Source: Desulfobacca sp.
GTDB lineage: Bacteria > Desulfobacterota > Desulfobaccia > Desulfobaccales > Desulfobaccaceae
Assembly: GCA_020725545.1 (NCBI GenBank)
Contig: DYEV01000008.1
Coordinates: 1 to 64,000 of the forward strand
Direction: 5' to 3'
Length of the DNA stretch: 64,000 bases
The position numbers and the translations under genes were made by a program. Below, in pieces: positions 52,304 to 61,687 of this stretch. The notes beneath the pieces are model-generated. The model did no database searches. It was not told the DNA's origin and saw only the letters and a program-made list of their open reading frames with translations. Positions within the stretch are counted from its first letter, which is position 1. Each line of letters begins with the position of its first letter.

Positions 52304-53752
52304 TCAGCGCCGCCGGCCCCAGCCGAAGAGGGTGCCCAGGACGCCCCGGCTGATTTCCCGGCCGATCTGGGTGCCGATGGAGCGGGCGGCGCTTTTGGCC
52401 ATGGAGGTGATGATGTTTTCGCCGGTCGCGGCCCCCCGGCCTGGCGACCGGGGCGGGGGGGCTGTGGCCTGGGTGCTGGCCGCCCGGTTTTGCAAGACTT
52501 CATTGGCACTCTGGCGGTCGATGGCTTTTTCATAGTGGCCAAACAGCAGGGAGCTGTGCACTACCTGTTGCCGTTCCGCCGGGGTCAGGGGGGTCAGGCG
52601 GCTCTGGGGCGGCAAGATCCAGGCCCGCTCCACCGGCGTAGGTCTGCCTTTGGCGTCCAGGACCGAGACCAGGGCTTCACCAACGCCCAGTTCGGTGATG
52701 GCTTCCACCACGTTCAGTTTGGGGTTGGGCCGGAAGGTCTCGGCTGCAGCCCGGACGGCCTTCTGTTCTTTGGGGGTAAAGGCCCGCAGGGCATGCTGCA
52801 CCCGGTGGCCCAATTGTCCTAGCACCGTTTCGGGCAGGTCCAAGGGGTTCTGGGTAACAAAATAAACGCCGATGCCTTTGGAGCGGATGAGTCGCACCAC
52901 CTGTTCAATTTTGTCCAACAGGGCTTTGGGGGCATCGGCAAAGAGCAGGTGCGCCTCGTCGAAAAAGAAGATGCCCGTGGGTTTGGGAGGATCGCCCACT
53001 TCAGGCAGGGCCTCGAATAACTCCGACAACAGCCAGAGGAGCAGGGTGGCATAGACCTTGGGGGCGTTGATGAGCCGGTCGGCGGTGAGGATATTGATCA
53101 TCCCCCGGCCCTCGGCGGAGGTCTGGAGAAAATCAGCCAGATTCAAGGCCGGTTCGCCGAAGAAGACCTCGCCGCCCTCTTGTTCCAGGGCCAGCAGATT
53201 GCGTTGAATGGCGCCGATGCTGGCCGCCGAGACATTGCCATACTGGGTGCGCACTTGATCGGCATTGTCGCCGACATACTGCAACATGGCCCGCAGGTCT
53301 TTGAGGTCCAGGAGCAACAGGCCATTGTCATCAGCCAGTTTGAAGACCAGAGTCAGAACGCCGCTTTGGGTGTCATTCAGGTTGAGGAGGCGTGAGAGGA
53401 GGAGAGGGCCCATGTCCGAGATGGTGGTGCGCACCGGATGACCTTGGAGGCCATAGACGTCCCAAAAAGTTACCGGATAAGCCTGAAAAGGAAAATCAGG
53501 CAACCCGAGGATCTTGACCCGCTCCACCACCTTGGGATTGTCACCCCCGGGCTGGCAGATGCCCGATAAATCACCCTTGATGTCGGCCAGAAAGACCGGC
53601 ACGCCGATGCGGCTAAAGGCTTCGGCCAGGACCCGCAAAGTCACAGTCTTGCCGGTGCCGGTGGCCCCGGCGATCAGGCCGTGCCGATTGGCCATCTTGG
53701 GCAAGACGCCGATCAGCTCTTCGCCTTGGGCAATGATTAACGTTTCTTCCAT
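52304..53752 (-). CDS. HerA-like ATPase (DUF853 helicase family)
   Basis: 482 residues. Walker A GATGTGKT is near residue 29, Walker B IFFFDEAHLLF is near 255, and the ADIKGDLSG segment is characteristic of the HerA/FtsK-like YjgR group. The C-terminal 60 residues are low-complexity and basic (RSPGRGAATGEN...GWGRRR). It starts five bases after the P-type ATPase stop, so they are cotranscribed. Family function is poorly known. Confidence 0.9.
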   Translation of the reverse strand: MEETLIIAQGEELIGVLPKMANRHGLIAGATGTGKTVTLRVLAEAFSRIGVPVFLADIKGDLSGICQPGGDNPKVVERVKILGLPDFPFQAYPVTFWDVYGLQGHPVRTTISDMGPLLLSRLLNLNDTQSGVLTLVFKLADDNGLLLLDLKDLRAMLQYVGDNADQVRTQYGNVSAASIGAIQRNLLALEQEGGEVFFGEPALNLADFLQTSAEGRGMINILTADRLINAPKVYATLLLWLLSELFEALPEVGDPPKPTGIFFFDEAHLLFADAPKALLDKIEQVVRLIRSKGIGVYFVTQNPLDLPETVLGQLGHRVQHALRAFTPKEQKAVRAAAETFRPNPKLNVVEAITELGVGEALVSVLDAKGRPTPVERAWILPPQSRLTPLTPAERQQVVHSSLLFGHYEKAIDRQSANEVLQNRAASTQATAPPPRSPGRGAATGENIITSMAKSAARSIGTQIGREISRGVLGTLFGWGRRR

Positions 53753-53757
53753 GCAGA

Positions 53758-55962
53758 CTATCCTTTGGGGGCCGACCCGGCGGCAGCCGGCTCCGGCCCG
53801 ATGGTGGGTTGCCAGCTCAGCAAGCGGCCGGAATTAGCGGAGATCAGGGCGGCGTGGCCCACGTGCAGCAGGCCGCCGATAACCGGGGTAAGGCGGCCGG
53901 TCAGGGCCAATCCGACCCCCAGGAGATCGGTGGCCAGGGCCATCCAGAAATTCTGTTGAATAATACCCAGCGTCTGCCAACTCAGCTGCCTCAGATAGAT
54001 GAGGCGGCGCAGGTCGTCGTCCACCAGGGCAATATCGGCGGTGGCGATGGCGGTCTCGGAGCCGCCGGCTCCCATGGCCACCCCCACTTCCGCTTTGGTG
54101 AGGGCGGGGGCGTCATTGACGCCGTCGCCCACAAAGGCGACGCTGCGTCCTTTGGCCATCAGAGCCGCGACATAGGCGGCCTTTTCTTCGGGCAGCAAGG
54201 CCGCCCCATAGCCGTCGAAGCCATGCGCCCGGGCCAGCCGCTCTACCAGAGCCGGGGCATCACCGCTCACCAGGTGGAATTCTTGGACACCATCCCGGCG
54301 CAGCCAGTCCATGACCTGGGGCAATTCCGGCCGCACGGCCGCGGCAAGTCCGATGAGGCCCAGAAGCCGCTGATTTTTGGCGACATAGAGAATCGACAGG
54401 CCGCTGGCCGCCATTTCCGCGGCGATGTCGTCAAAGGCTGCGGTCGTTATCCCCTCTTCCAGGAAAAAGGCATGGCTCCCCACCACGATGGTGTTCATGC
54501 CCCAGACCGTGCGCACCCCCCGGCCCAGGATAGTATCACTGACAGCATCATTGGCCAGAAGAAGACCTTCTTCCTCGGCCTTTTTGACCACGGCCTTGGC
54601 CAGAGGATGGGGGTTGCGATACTCGGCCACCGCCGCCAAAGTGAGAACTTCGACGTAGTCGGTGAGGCCGTCGTGCCAGGCCACCTGCCGTACTTCCGGC
54701 ACGCCAGTGGTGATGGTGCCGGTCTTGTCAAAACAGAGGCAGTCGGTGGCGCCGAAGCGCTCCAGATATAAGCCGCCTTTGATGAGGATGAGGTGGTCGG
54801 CGGCGTTGGCCAAAGAGGCCGAGACCGCCGTGGCGGCGGCCAGGATGGTGGCGCAGGGACAAGCCATGACCAGGAGCACAGCAAAAACCTTGGCTAGGTC
54901 CTGGGTAAGGACCAGGGCGAAAAATGTGGCCGCCAAACCCAGCCGGGAAAGGCGCACCGCCAGCAGCTCCGCCTGTTTCTCGGCTTGAGGCCGAAAGAGT
55001 AGGGAGCGTTCCACCAGGAAAATGATCTGGTTGAGATAGGTGGCTTCCCCCACTTTTTCGGCCCTGATCCGAATCCTGCCGTCCTGAACGATGGTGCCGG
55101 CATAGACGGGATCACCTTCCCGGCGCAGCCCCGGTTCGCTGCAGCCGGTGAAATGGGCTTGATCCACCAGGGCCTCACCAAACACGACGACACCGTCCAC
55201 GGGTATCTTTTCCATGGGCCGGACCACCACCACATCCCCCACCTGGACTTGCTGCACCGGCGTTTCCACTTCAACCCCATCAACCAGCACAATGGTGTTT
55301 TTGGCACAGACCTGGAGAATGTCCCGGATGGCCCGCCGGGAGCGGTCAGCGACGTATTCCTCCAACACTTCGCCAATATCCAGGATCCAGATGACTTCCA
55401 AGGCGGTCATGGCCTCACCGGTGGCGATGGCCAAGATAGAGGCCATGGACAGAAGGGGATGCAGCCCCAGGAAGCGATAGCCGCTGATCTCGGTCAGGGT
55501 CCGGTACCAGAGGGGCAGGGAAGCCATGACGGCGCCGGCGGTCAAGACCGCCGGACTGAACGGCGCCCCCCAGACCAGGGAGGAGAAGAGGTTGAGCCCC
55601 AAAAAGCCGGTGAGGGCTGTAAGTTTTCTTATGCCCCAGGCCAGCCGGTCGTTTTTTTCCAGCCGGACTTCCTCCAGCCGGGCCGACCAGGACGGGGTGG
55701 TTGCCAAGAGTTGGGGAAGCTGACGAACGCCCTCGGCCACCAAGGCCAGCAGGTCAGACACCCTGACCTCTTGCCGATAATACAGGATCAGGCTGCCGGT
55801 CACCGGATTGGCGGTCGTCGCAGTGATGAACTCCTGCAGCGACAGCCAATGGGCCAGGCTGCCTGCCTCTGCTTCCCGCCGATAAATGGCCGGCACTTTA
55901 AGACGCAGACGGCCGGGAAGGGAATGACAGACTTGAAGAGCGGGGGCAGCTGCCGTCATCAT
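53758..55962 (-). CDS. P1B-type heavy-metal translocating ATPase
   Basis: 734 residues. The N-terminus is an HMA_2-like domain without CxxC (HSLPGRLRLKVP). Then come membrane helices, the actuator, the metal motif CPC in VMACPCATI, phosphorylation site DKTGTITTG, HP locus RNPHPLAKA and hinge GDGVNDAPAL. The C-terminal helix GLLHVGHAALISANSGRLL differs from Cu+ and Zn2+ pumps. The metal is uncertain; a CtpC-like Mn, Co or Zn role is possible. It is followed five bases later by the HerA-like gene. Confidence 0.93.
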   Translation of the reverse strand: MMTAAAPALQVCHSLPGRLRLKVPAIYRREAEAGSLAHWLSLQEFITATTANPVTGSLILYYRQEVRVSDLLALVAEGVRQLPQLLATTPSWSARLEEVRLEKNDRLAWGIRKLTALTGFLGLNLFSSLVWGAPFSPAVLTAGAVMASLPLWYRTLTEISGYRFLGLHPLLSMASILAIATGEAMTALEVIWILDIGEVLEEYVADRSRRAIRDILQVCAKNTIVLVDGVEVETPVQQVQVGDVVVVRPMEKIPVDGVVVFGEALVDQAHFTGCSEPGLRREGDPVYAGTIVQDGRIRIRAEKVGEATYLNQIIFLVERSLLFRPQAEKQAELLAVRLSRLGLAATFFALVLTQDLAKVFAVLLVMACPCATILAAATAVSASLANAADHLILIKGGLYLERFGATDCLCFDKTGTITTGVPEVRQVAWHDGLTDYVEVLTLAAVAEYRNPHPLAKAVVKKAEEEGLLLANDAVSDTILGRGVRTVWGMNTIVVGSHAFFLEEGITTAAFDDIAAEMAASGLSILYVAKNQRLLGLIGLAAAVRPELPQVMDWLRRDGVQEFHLVSGDAPALVERLARAHGFDGYGAALLPEEKAAYVAALMAKGRSVAFVGDGVNDAPALTKAEVGVAMGAGGSETAIATADIALVDDDLRRLIYLRQLSWQTLGIIQQNFWMALATDLLGVGLALTGRLTPVIGGLLHVGHAALISANSGRLLSWQPTIGPEPAAAGSAPKG

Positions 55963-56275
55963 AACTCCACTAAGCCGGGAAACATCATTGGTTCATTTTA
56001 ATGGAAACTGGAAAGAGTACCAAGCAAAAACATGATGGCGGCGATGGCGGCAGACCTGGACATAAAGAAGCCGGTGGCGGGTTCTGATGAGGTTTAAGGG
56101 CAAAAAACCAAGGTGACGCGAGCCGCCCTGGTTCGCTCAGGATGGGAAGAGCATTGCCGGCAGCCCTGGAATCCTGTGGTCACCTTTAGAGGATACCAGA
56201 GCCCGCAATCAGCCAGGGGACCGGCTGCCAGCCCCGGATAGATGCATAATCCTGGTTTTCCTGGGGAATATTGGG
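55963..56275. other. intergenic region, nothing recognised
   Basis: 313 bases upstream of the P-type ATPase gene on its strand and downstream of the cyclodeaminase gene. No reading frame, structured RNA or repeat was recognised. A promoter for the P-type ATPase is expected but not evident. Confidence 0.35.
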
Positions 56276-56926
56276 TCAGAGAGGCCCGCTCGTCAACCGG
56301 CCATAGAGTAAGGCGGCAAAATCCCGGCTGCGTTCCTCCGCGGCGGTCTTCAGGGCCGAGGCCTCGAGCTGCAAAGCAACGGCCTGGGGCACGCCGGCCA
56401 TCATAGTAAGATTGGCAAAGACATTGACCAAGCCGCCGTGCACCACGGCTTGGGCGAGAAACCCCATGACCCCGACGTCAGCCAGAATGACAGGACTGCC
56501 TTTTTCGGCCAAGAGGGTGGCCCAGCCCAAGACCTCCAGCCCCAGCCGGGCCATCTCCAGGGGCGGGTCGCAGGCCCTAGCAAAGGCCTGGGCGATGGCC
56601 TGATCTCGTTGGTACTGTTCGGCTTCCGTCGTGCGCGGCAGCCGGCGGGCCAGGACCACTTGGTGGTATGCCAAGGCGTCGGCGTCGATCAGGTCCAGAA
56701 AGGTTTGGCGAGCTCTCTCGATCTGCGACTGCACGGCTGCCAAAGCGGCCTGCTGTGCTCGCTCCTCGGCCTTGCGGAGACTGATCTGACCAGAGAGAGA
56801 ACCCAGGGCCGCGGCCAAAGCCCCGGCCACCGAGACCGCACAGCCGCCGCCGGGCAACGGTGTGCCTTCGGCCAACTGTTCCACAAAAGCCAGAATCGTC
56901 CACTGGGGGAAATTCGGTCGATCCAT
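56276..56926 (-). CDS. cyclodeaminase/cyclohydrolase family protein (FchA-like)
   Basis: 216 residues of the formiminotetrahydrofolate cyclodeaminase family. The folate loop LPGGGCAVSVAGALAAALG is near residue 24. Members act as methenyl-THF cyclohydrolase or formimino-THF cyclodeaminase in C1 metabolism. The start at ATG 56926 gives the family's usual length; the upstream extension has no support. No other C1 genes are adjacent. Confidence 0.88.
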   Translation of the reverse strand: MDRPNFPQWTILAFVEQLAEGTPLPGGGCAVSVAGALAAALGSLSGQISLRKAEERAQQAALAAVQSQIERARQTFLDLIDADALAYHQVVLARRLPRTTEAEQYQRDQAIAQAFARACDPPLEMARLGLEVLGWATLLAEKGSPVILADVGVMGFLAQAVVHGGLVNVFANLTMMAGVPQAVALQLEASALKTAAEERSRDFAALLYGRLTSGPL

Positions 56927-57399
56927 CTTGCCGTGGTCAGGAAATGAAATTGTCTTCCTCCAGACAATGGAGTGGCGCACTGGACGCATGAAAGGGAGGC
57001 CACCCCCAAGTCTGGTTAACTATCGGAAATAATAAATCTAATATCCCTTGCCCAAAGGCTCTCCCCACCAGTGGGGCGAGGAAAGAAAGGACTTTGCGGA
57101 TGGAGTCTAACTAAAAATTTATTATACTCCGGCCTTATGGCCTCTGGCAAGGCGAAAACCCGGAAAAAAGGATACGGCAGGGGGGGAATGAGACAAGCGG
57201 AGGCTTTTTCTTATTATCATCCGAGCAGCACGGCGTCATCCCCCATAACTAAATCCCGGAGGGGTGGCAGTACCTAGAAGGCCGTTTTCGATGGTCTAAC
57301 GTATCTGAAGAGTTTCCTCACCTCCCCATTGTTGTGGCGTGGGTTATCATGATCCGCCCCATTCCTGGAAGAGCAAAAAGGGTATTGGACAACAGTCTG
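56927..57399. other. intergenic region, no clear gene
   Basis: 473 bases. A purine-rich run with small reading frames lies at 57130-57280, but none has a ribosome binding site or recognisable product. AT-rich TTTATTATAC at 57117 could be a promoter element. Nothing else was seen. Confidence 0.35.
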
Positions 57400-59841
57400 T
57401 CAGCCGGCCAGGCTGGAGGAAACGGTCTTATAGAGCTGCCAGGTGGCTTGAAAGGCCTGGCTGAAGGAGCGGTTTTCGATGTAGGTCCGGGCCGCCTGGC
57501 CCATCTGTTGGCGTTTGACCGGATCATCGATGAGGGTTGTCATCGCCTCTACCAGGTCACGTTCAGCATCGGGCCGGACCACCAAGCCGGTCTGGCCGGG
57601 GATCATGTTTTCCTGGGGACCACCGGCCGCGCTGACGATGACCGGCAGACCCGAGGCCTGGGCTTCCAGGACGACGTTGCCGAAGGTATCTGTGGTGCTG
57701 GGAAAGACAAAGATATCGCAGGTGGCATACACCGCAGCCAGTTCCTCTCCTTCCAGATACCCCGTAAAGGTGCAAGGAAAATCCGCCAAAACCTCTCGCA
57801 TTTCTTCTAGATACGGCCCATCTCCGACCACCACCAGATGGACGTGGGGGCGGCCTGGACTAAGGGTCATGAAGGCCCGGGCCAGCAGCTGCAAGTTCTT
57901 TTCTTTGGAGACCCGCCCCACATAGAGGAGTTTCAGGCCCGGCGGGATCTGGTAGTGGTCTGTCAGAATGCCGTTGCGTTTGCCGGGATGGAAGCGGTAG
58001 AGGTCCACACCCCGCGGAAAAGTGCGGATCTTGGCAGCGTCCAGACCCCGTGCCGCCAGTTCCGCCGCAGTGCTGCTGGACGGCGCATAGATGGTCTGCA
58101 TCTGGTTATAAAACCACAGGATATAACGCCACATGAGCTCTTCGATGGTGGCGTCTTCGGTGAGATACTGGGCATACTGGGGCAGCGAGGTATGGTAGGT
58201 GCCATCAATGGGCAGGTCCAGGAGCCGGGCGATAAACAGGGCGGCCAGTCCCATGGGCCCGGGAGTGGCGGCCAGAACGCGGTTGAAACGCTGCTCATAG
58301 CAATACTGCAGCATCTCCAGAATGGGGGGATGGAAGAGCTTCTGCTCATGGTATTCCGGCAGGTCCCAGACGGCCAGAGGCGTAAAGTTTTTAACGCCCT
58401 CACTGTCGGCATGGTTGCCAGGGTCGCAGGTGATGACCACATATGGCTTTCCGGTGAGCAGGGCTTCATTGACCTGTTTTTGCAGGGTCAAAGCGACGCC
58501 GTTGATCTCATAGAAGGTATCGGTGAAATGGGCCAGTTTGGGCCCGGGCTGGTCGCCCCCGGCCTCAGTGGGTCTCATGAAGCGGGAGAAGATCTCCTGG
58601 CTGAAATGCCGATCCTGGGAAAAAGAATTGAAGGCGGCAAAATAGGGCAGGAGCAAGAGATAGACAATGCCGATGATGGTAAGCGACTGGAACAGATCCA
58701 GGAGATGGGCGCCGTTGATCCCTTCCAAGAGCCTCTGGTTGAATTTGCGGATCAACTGGTTGGCCAGTTGTGTAACAAAATCAAACCACGCCTCTTCCCC
58801 CACTTTCCCTCCACGACGCAGGGTGTGGAAAAATTTTTTGAGCTGCGGATCCTCCTGGATAAACCGGCTGATCTCCTCTTTGACCAGGTCCAGGAAGGAG
58901 AAGCCGTGGCGCTGGCCATTGCTGTTGCCGGCCGTAGTTTTTTTCCTGAAGAGGGCATACCCCACCTGGACCAGGCGGGAGTATTTCGGGACGGCGCCGG
59001 GCGTTAAGGCATTTTCCAGGAAATTCAGGAAGTCATTATACCTGGCCTGATCATGGAGCCCCATTTTGTGGGCATAGAACTGATAGGCGATGCTGTAGAT
59101 ATTGTGGGCCAGGGTCAGGGGGCTGGAGGCGCGGCCAATGATTCTGGCCTGGCGGTGCGCCAGACCGGCAAAAAACTCCTCGAGGCTGGCGGCACCCGGC
59201 ACTTCCGTATGGATGCGGCTGATGGTCAAAGAACTATGATCATCGGAGCCGCCGGTGAGATTCTTGCGCCAGGGTTCGGAAAAGCCGGGCACAATGCCGT
59301 GCTTATCAATGAGCTGTTCATAACAGGCCGGAGTCAGGTGCCCGAGGATACGGCGCAGAAAGAGATTGAGCTGTTCATCCCGACTGCCGTTGATCTCGAA
59401 ATTTTTAAAAAGAAGCAGAAGTTTTTCAAAATGTTCAATGGTGAGGCGGCCGTTTACGGACCAGAGGGGGTGGGCCAGGGAATGGGGAATGTCCTCCTGC
59501 TGCAGATAGGCCGCCAGAGCGAAGATGTTTTCCCGCAGTTTTTGAATTTCCCGGTGTTTCTCCTGATCAATGTTATAGACCAAGACATGGACCTTGCAGC
59601 CATCCTCCGGGAAGTAGCTGGTCACCTCTTCGCTGATAAAAGTCCGGGGCAGGTGGGCGATTTCCAGGCAGCCATTGATGTTGTTGTGGTCGGTGATGGT
59701 CACCCAATCCATGCCTCGCTGCCGAGCAATCTTATAGAGCTGCGCCGGGCTGGTATAACATTCATGGCAGCCTAATTTCTGCAAGACCCATTGGGAAGGG
59801 CGGGTGGAGTATCGGGAGTGGACGTGGAGATCAATCTTCAT
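57400..59841 (-). CDS. PHP-domain / GT4 glycosyltransferase fusion
   Basis: 813 residues. The N-terminus is a PHP hydrolase (DLHVHSRYSTRPS, then TITDHNNING, about 1-280, with HxH and DHN metal motifs and later ADDH-like GSDDH). A middle helical region follows (about 290-420). The C-terminal half is a GT4 glycosyltransferase: LLYVGRVSKEKNL, VVVGDGPYL, FVFPSTTDTFGNVVLEAQASGLPV (in parts) and NP-sugar site EAQASG. The start at 59841 follows AGGAGC. It is downstream of psd. The fusion is uncommon; it may glycosylate lipid or modify a sugar phosphate. Confidence 0.88.
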   Translation of the reverse strand: MKIDLHVHSRYSTRPSQWVLQKLGCHECYTSPAQLYKIARQRGMDWVTITDHNNINGCLEIAHLPRTFISEEVTSYFPEDGCKVHVLVYNIDQEKHREIQKLRENIFALAAYLQQEDIPHSLAHPLWSVNGRLTIEHFEKLLLLFKNFEINGSRDEQLNLFLRRILGHLTPACYEQLIDKHGIVPGFSEPWRKNLTGGSDDHSSLTISRIHTEVPGAASLEEFFAGLAHRQARIIGRASSPLTLAHNIYSIAYQFYAHKMGLHDQARYNDFLNFLENALTPGAVPKYSRLVQVGYALFRKKTTAGNSNGQRHGFSFLDLVKEEISRFIQEDPQLKKFFHTLRRGGKVGEEAWFDFVTQLANQLIRKFNQRLLEGINGAHLLDLFQSLTIIGIVYLLLLPYFAAFNSFSQDRHFSQEIFSRFMRPTEAGGDQPGPKLAHFTDTFYEINGVALTLQKQVNEALLTGKPYVVITCDPGNHADSEGVKNFTPLAVWDLPEYHEQKLFHPPILEMLQYCYEQRFNRVLAATPGPMGLAALFIARLLDLPIDGTYHTSLPQYAQYLTEDATIEELMWRYILWFYNQMQTIYAPSSSTAAELAARGLDAAKIRTFPRGVDLYRFHPGKRNGILTDHYQIPPGLKLLYVGRVSKEKNLQLLARAFMTLSPGRPHVHLVVVGDGPYLEEMREVLADFPCTFTGYLEGEELAAVYATCDIFVFPSTTDTFGNVVLEAQASGLPVIVSAAGGPQENMIPGQTGLVVRPDAERDLVEAMTTLIDDPVKRQQMGQAARTYIENRSFSQAFQATWQLYKTVSSSLAG

Positions 59842-59921
59842 GGGCTGCTCCTGGGGTGTTTTCCGGTTTTTGGTTATCGGCTTGCAAACGGTCAGCCGTG
59901 CGCCGCAAGAAAGGCCAAGGG

Positions 59922-60641
59922 TCAAAGGTCCTCAGGGTCCTCTGGATTTGCTTCTCTTGCTTTAATAAGGATAGTCTGGCCGGCGTAGACCTTGTCCCCC
60001 GGTTTTACCAGGACTTGCATCTCGGGCAGCCAGGTGAGGACCAAGTCCACCTGGGAGCCGATGCGGATCATGCCGAAAATTTCACCTTTGGGGACCACCT
60101 GCCCCGGCTGGATATAAGAATCGATGCCATGGACGCTTTTGCCGCCGATCTGGACGACGTAGCCATTAACCTCGCGGGGTCCGAAGCGGCCCTGAAAGGC
60201 GGTGACGGTGCGCTCATTGGTCCTGATATGCAGGCTCCCCTGGTAAATGGGCCGTAGTTTGCGCAGCGCGCGCCAATGCATGGGGCCCATGTGGCGGTTG
60301 CCACCCTCAGCCGGATAATGGCGGATATTCAGGATCTTCCCGGTCAAGGGCATGCGGTTGTAATGAACATCAAAGGGACTCATAAAGACACCGATGAGCA
60401 GCTTGGGAACCTGGAGGTCCTGCCTGGTGATGTCGTTGACGCTGACGGCCACACCCTGTTTGATGGCAATGACCTTTTCCTGGGGTCGCAGCTTTTTGAC
60501 ATAGACCACCGTGCCATCCGCCGGACTGACCACGTTCTGGCCGGGCGGAACCGTCCGCGCGGGATTGCGCCAGAACCAGACATAGCGCCAGAAAAGAAAG
60601 CCCCCGGCCCCCACTGCCAAGATCAAAAGTCCAAAAATCAT
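59922..60641 (-). CDS. psd: phosphatidylserine decarboxylase
   Basis: 239 residues. An N-terminal membrane anchor (LLILAVGAGGFLFW) is followed by the family segments VVSPADGTVVYV and FMSPFDVHYNR. The self-cleavage site is GS (Gly195-Ser196 in MIRIGSQVDL), with Ser becoming the pyruvoyl group. This is the short Psd-A type. It makes phosphatidylethanolamine. The gene overlaps the upstream methyltransferase gene by four bases (ATGA). Confidence 0.94.
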   Translation of the reverse strand: MIFGLLILAVGAGGFLFWRYVWFWRNPARTVPPGQNVVSPADGTVVYVKKLRPQEKVIAIKQGVAVSVNDITRQDLQVPKLLIGVFMSPFDVHYNRMPLTGKILNIRHYPAEGGNRHMGPMHWRALRKLRPIYQGSLHIRTNERTVTAFQGRFGPREVNGYVVQIGGKSVHGIDSYIQPGQVVPKGEIFGMIRIGSQVDLVLTWLPEMQVLVKPGDKVYAGQTILIKAREANPEDPEDL

Positions 60642-61369
60642 GAGACCATCAGTTTCCAGGCGTTGGCCTGGCGCACCCGCACCAGGGCCACCCCGGAGGC
60701 AAAGGGAAAATCAATGAGCTCAAAGAGCTCCGGCTGCCGCCGGAGGGTGGCCAACCACTTTTTCACCCCGGCATGCTGCAGGATCTCCCGGATATAGATG
60801 TTGGTGTCGTGCAAGAAGATATACGTGTTCTTTTTGGCCTGGGCCAAGACCTGCAGGAAATCATAGCGCACGTCTTTATAAGCATGACTGCCGTCAATGA
60901 AGGCCAAATCAATGGGCGGCAGACCCTGAACACCATAAGACGGAAAAAACTCATCACTGCGCTGTTTATAATGCCTGACGATATCCTCCACCCCAAAACG
61001 CTGGAAGTGCGCCGTGACTTTTTCCGGCTCATCCCAGAATCCCACCCCGCCAATGGTCTTAAAGGGGCCATTCTTGAGGAGTGAATAGGAAGGGTCAATG
61101 AAACTGAGCTGGCCTTTGCCGTTATCCTTGAGCCCCAGGGCCAGACAGACGACGCTGAAGCCATAACCTGAGCCGATCACCAGGATATGCTGGGGCCGCA
61201 CGGCCCGCACCAGACCATAATAGAGGAAGCCGAAACCGAGATTGAGGGATTTGGCGTCCTCATGGTGGCCGATGGGTTTGGCATGGGCAAAGACCTCCCG
61301 GAAGAGATCGGGGTGGAGACTGAAACCTTCCAGTTCCGGATTCAGACGTGGCGAAGCATGCAGTTTCAT
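60638..61369 (-). CDS. class I SAM-dependent methyltransferase
   Basis: 243 residues. SAM motif ILVIGSGYGFSVVCLALG, motif II LSFIDPSY and AFIDGSHAYKDVRYDF, which match the Methyltransf_24 group of O-methyltransferases and related hydroxylase-like enzymes. Substrate unknown. It heads the methyltransferase-psd-glycosyltransferase operon, so a lipid or lipid-linked sugar is plausible. Confidence 0.85.
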   Translation of the reverse strand: MKLHASPRLNPELEGFSLHPDLFREVFAHAKPIGHHEDAKSLNLGFGFLYYGLVRAVRPQHILVIGSGYGFSVVCLALGLKDNGKGQLSFIDPSYSLLKNGPFKTIGGVGFWDEPEKVTAHFQRFGVEDIVRHYKQRSDEFFPSYGVQGLPPIDLAFIDGSHAYKDVRYDFLQVLAQAKKNTYIFLHDTNIYIREILQHAGVKKWLATLRRQPELFELIDFPFASGVALVRVRQANAWKLMVS

Positions 61370-61687
61370 GGGCGATCCAATCCTTTGTTGTTGTAATTAT
61401 ATAGAATTAATTGTCAAAAATATGTCACAAACCGATTAATTGTTGGTAAACAGTGTCATTCCTATCTTTATAGTTCTCTGTTAAAAAAGTATTTCCGACC
61501 TGTTCTGTTACCATTATTTTTTGATGATATTTGGCATCACAGTATTTTGACAGATGATTAATACTATAAATGCTTTCTGCTAACACAAAAGGCGTATCAA
61601 CAGGCAGGCTCAGGGTGAAATCTACGATGTCAAGGAGAGCGATCATTGCCGACGACCTGCCCAAAAGAAGGTTTTTCTGGATTGACC
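61370..61687. other. AT-rich intergenic region
   Basis: About 318 bases, unusually AT-rich for this window, between divergent methyltransferase and acyltransferase genes. It contains the doubtful small reading frame at 61425-61646 and probable promoters for both flanking genes. Confidence 0.45.
61425..61646 (-). CDS. possible small AT-rich gene or gene fragment
   Basis: 73 codons with protein-like composition (LPVDTPFVLAESIYSINHL then KYHQKIMVTEQVGNTFL). Its AT-rich codon use differs strongly from neighbours, which suggests transfer. No good ribosome binding site is seen. It may be the end of a truncated gene rather than a complete one. No family recognised. Confidence 0.35.
   Translation of the reverse strand: MIALLDIVDFTLSLPVDTPFVLAESIYSINHLSKYCDAKYHQKIMVTEQVGNTFLTENYKDRNDTVYQQLIGL

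Noticed and set aside
57071-57277. Small basic reading frame on the plus strand
   Set aside because: No ribosome binding site, no recognisable protein and purine-rich low complexity.
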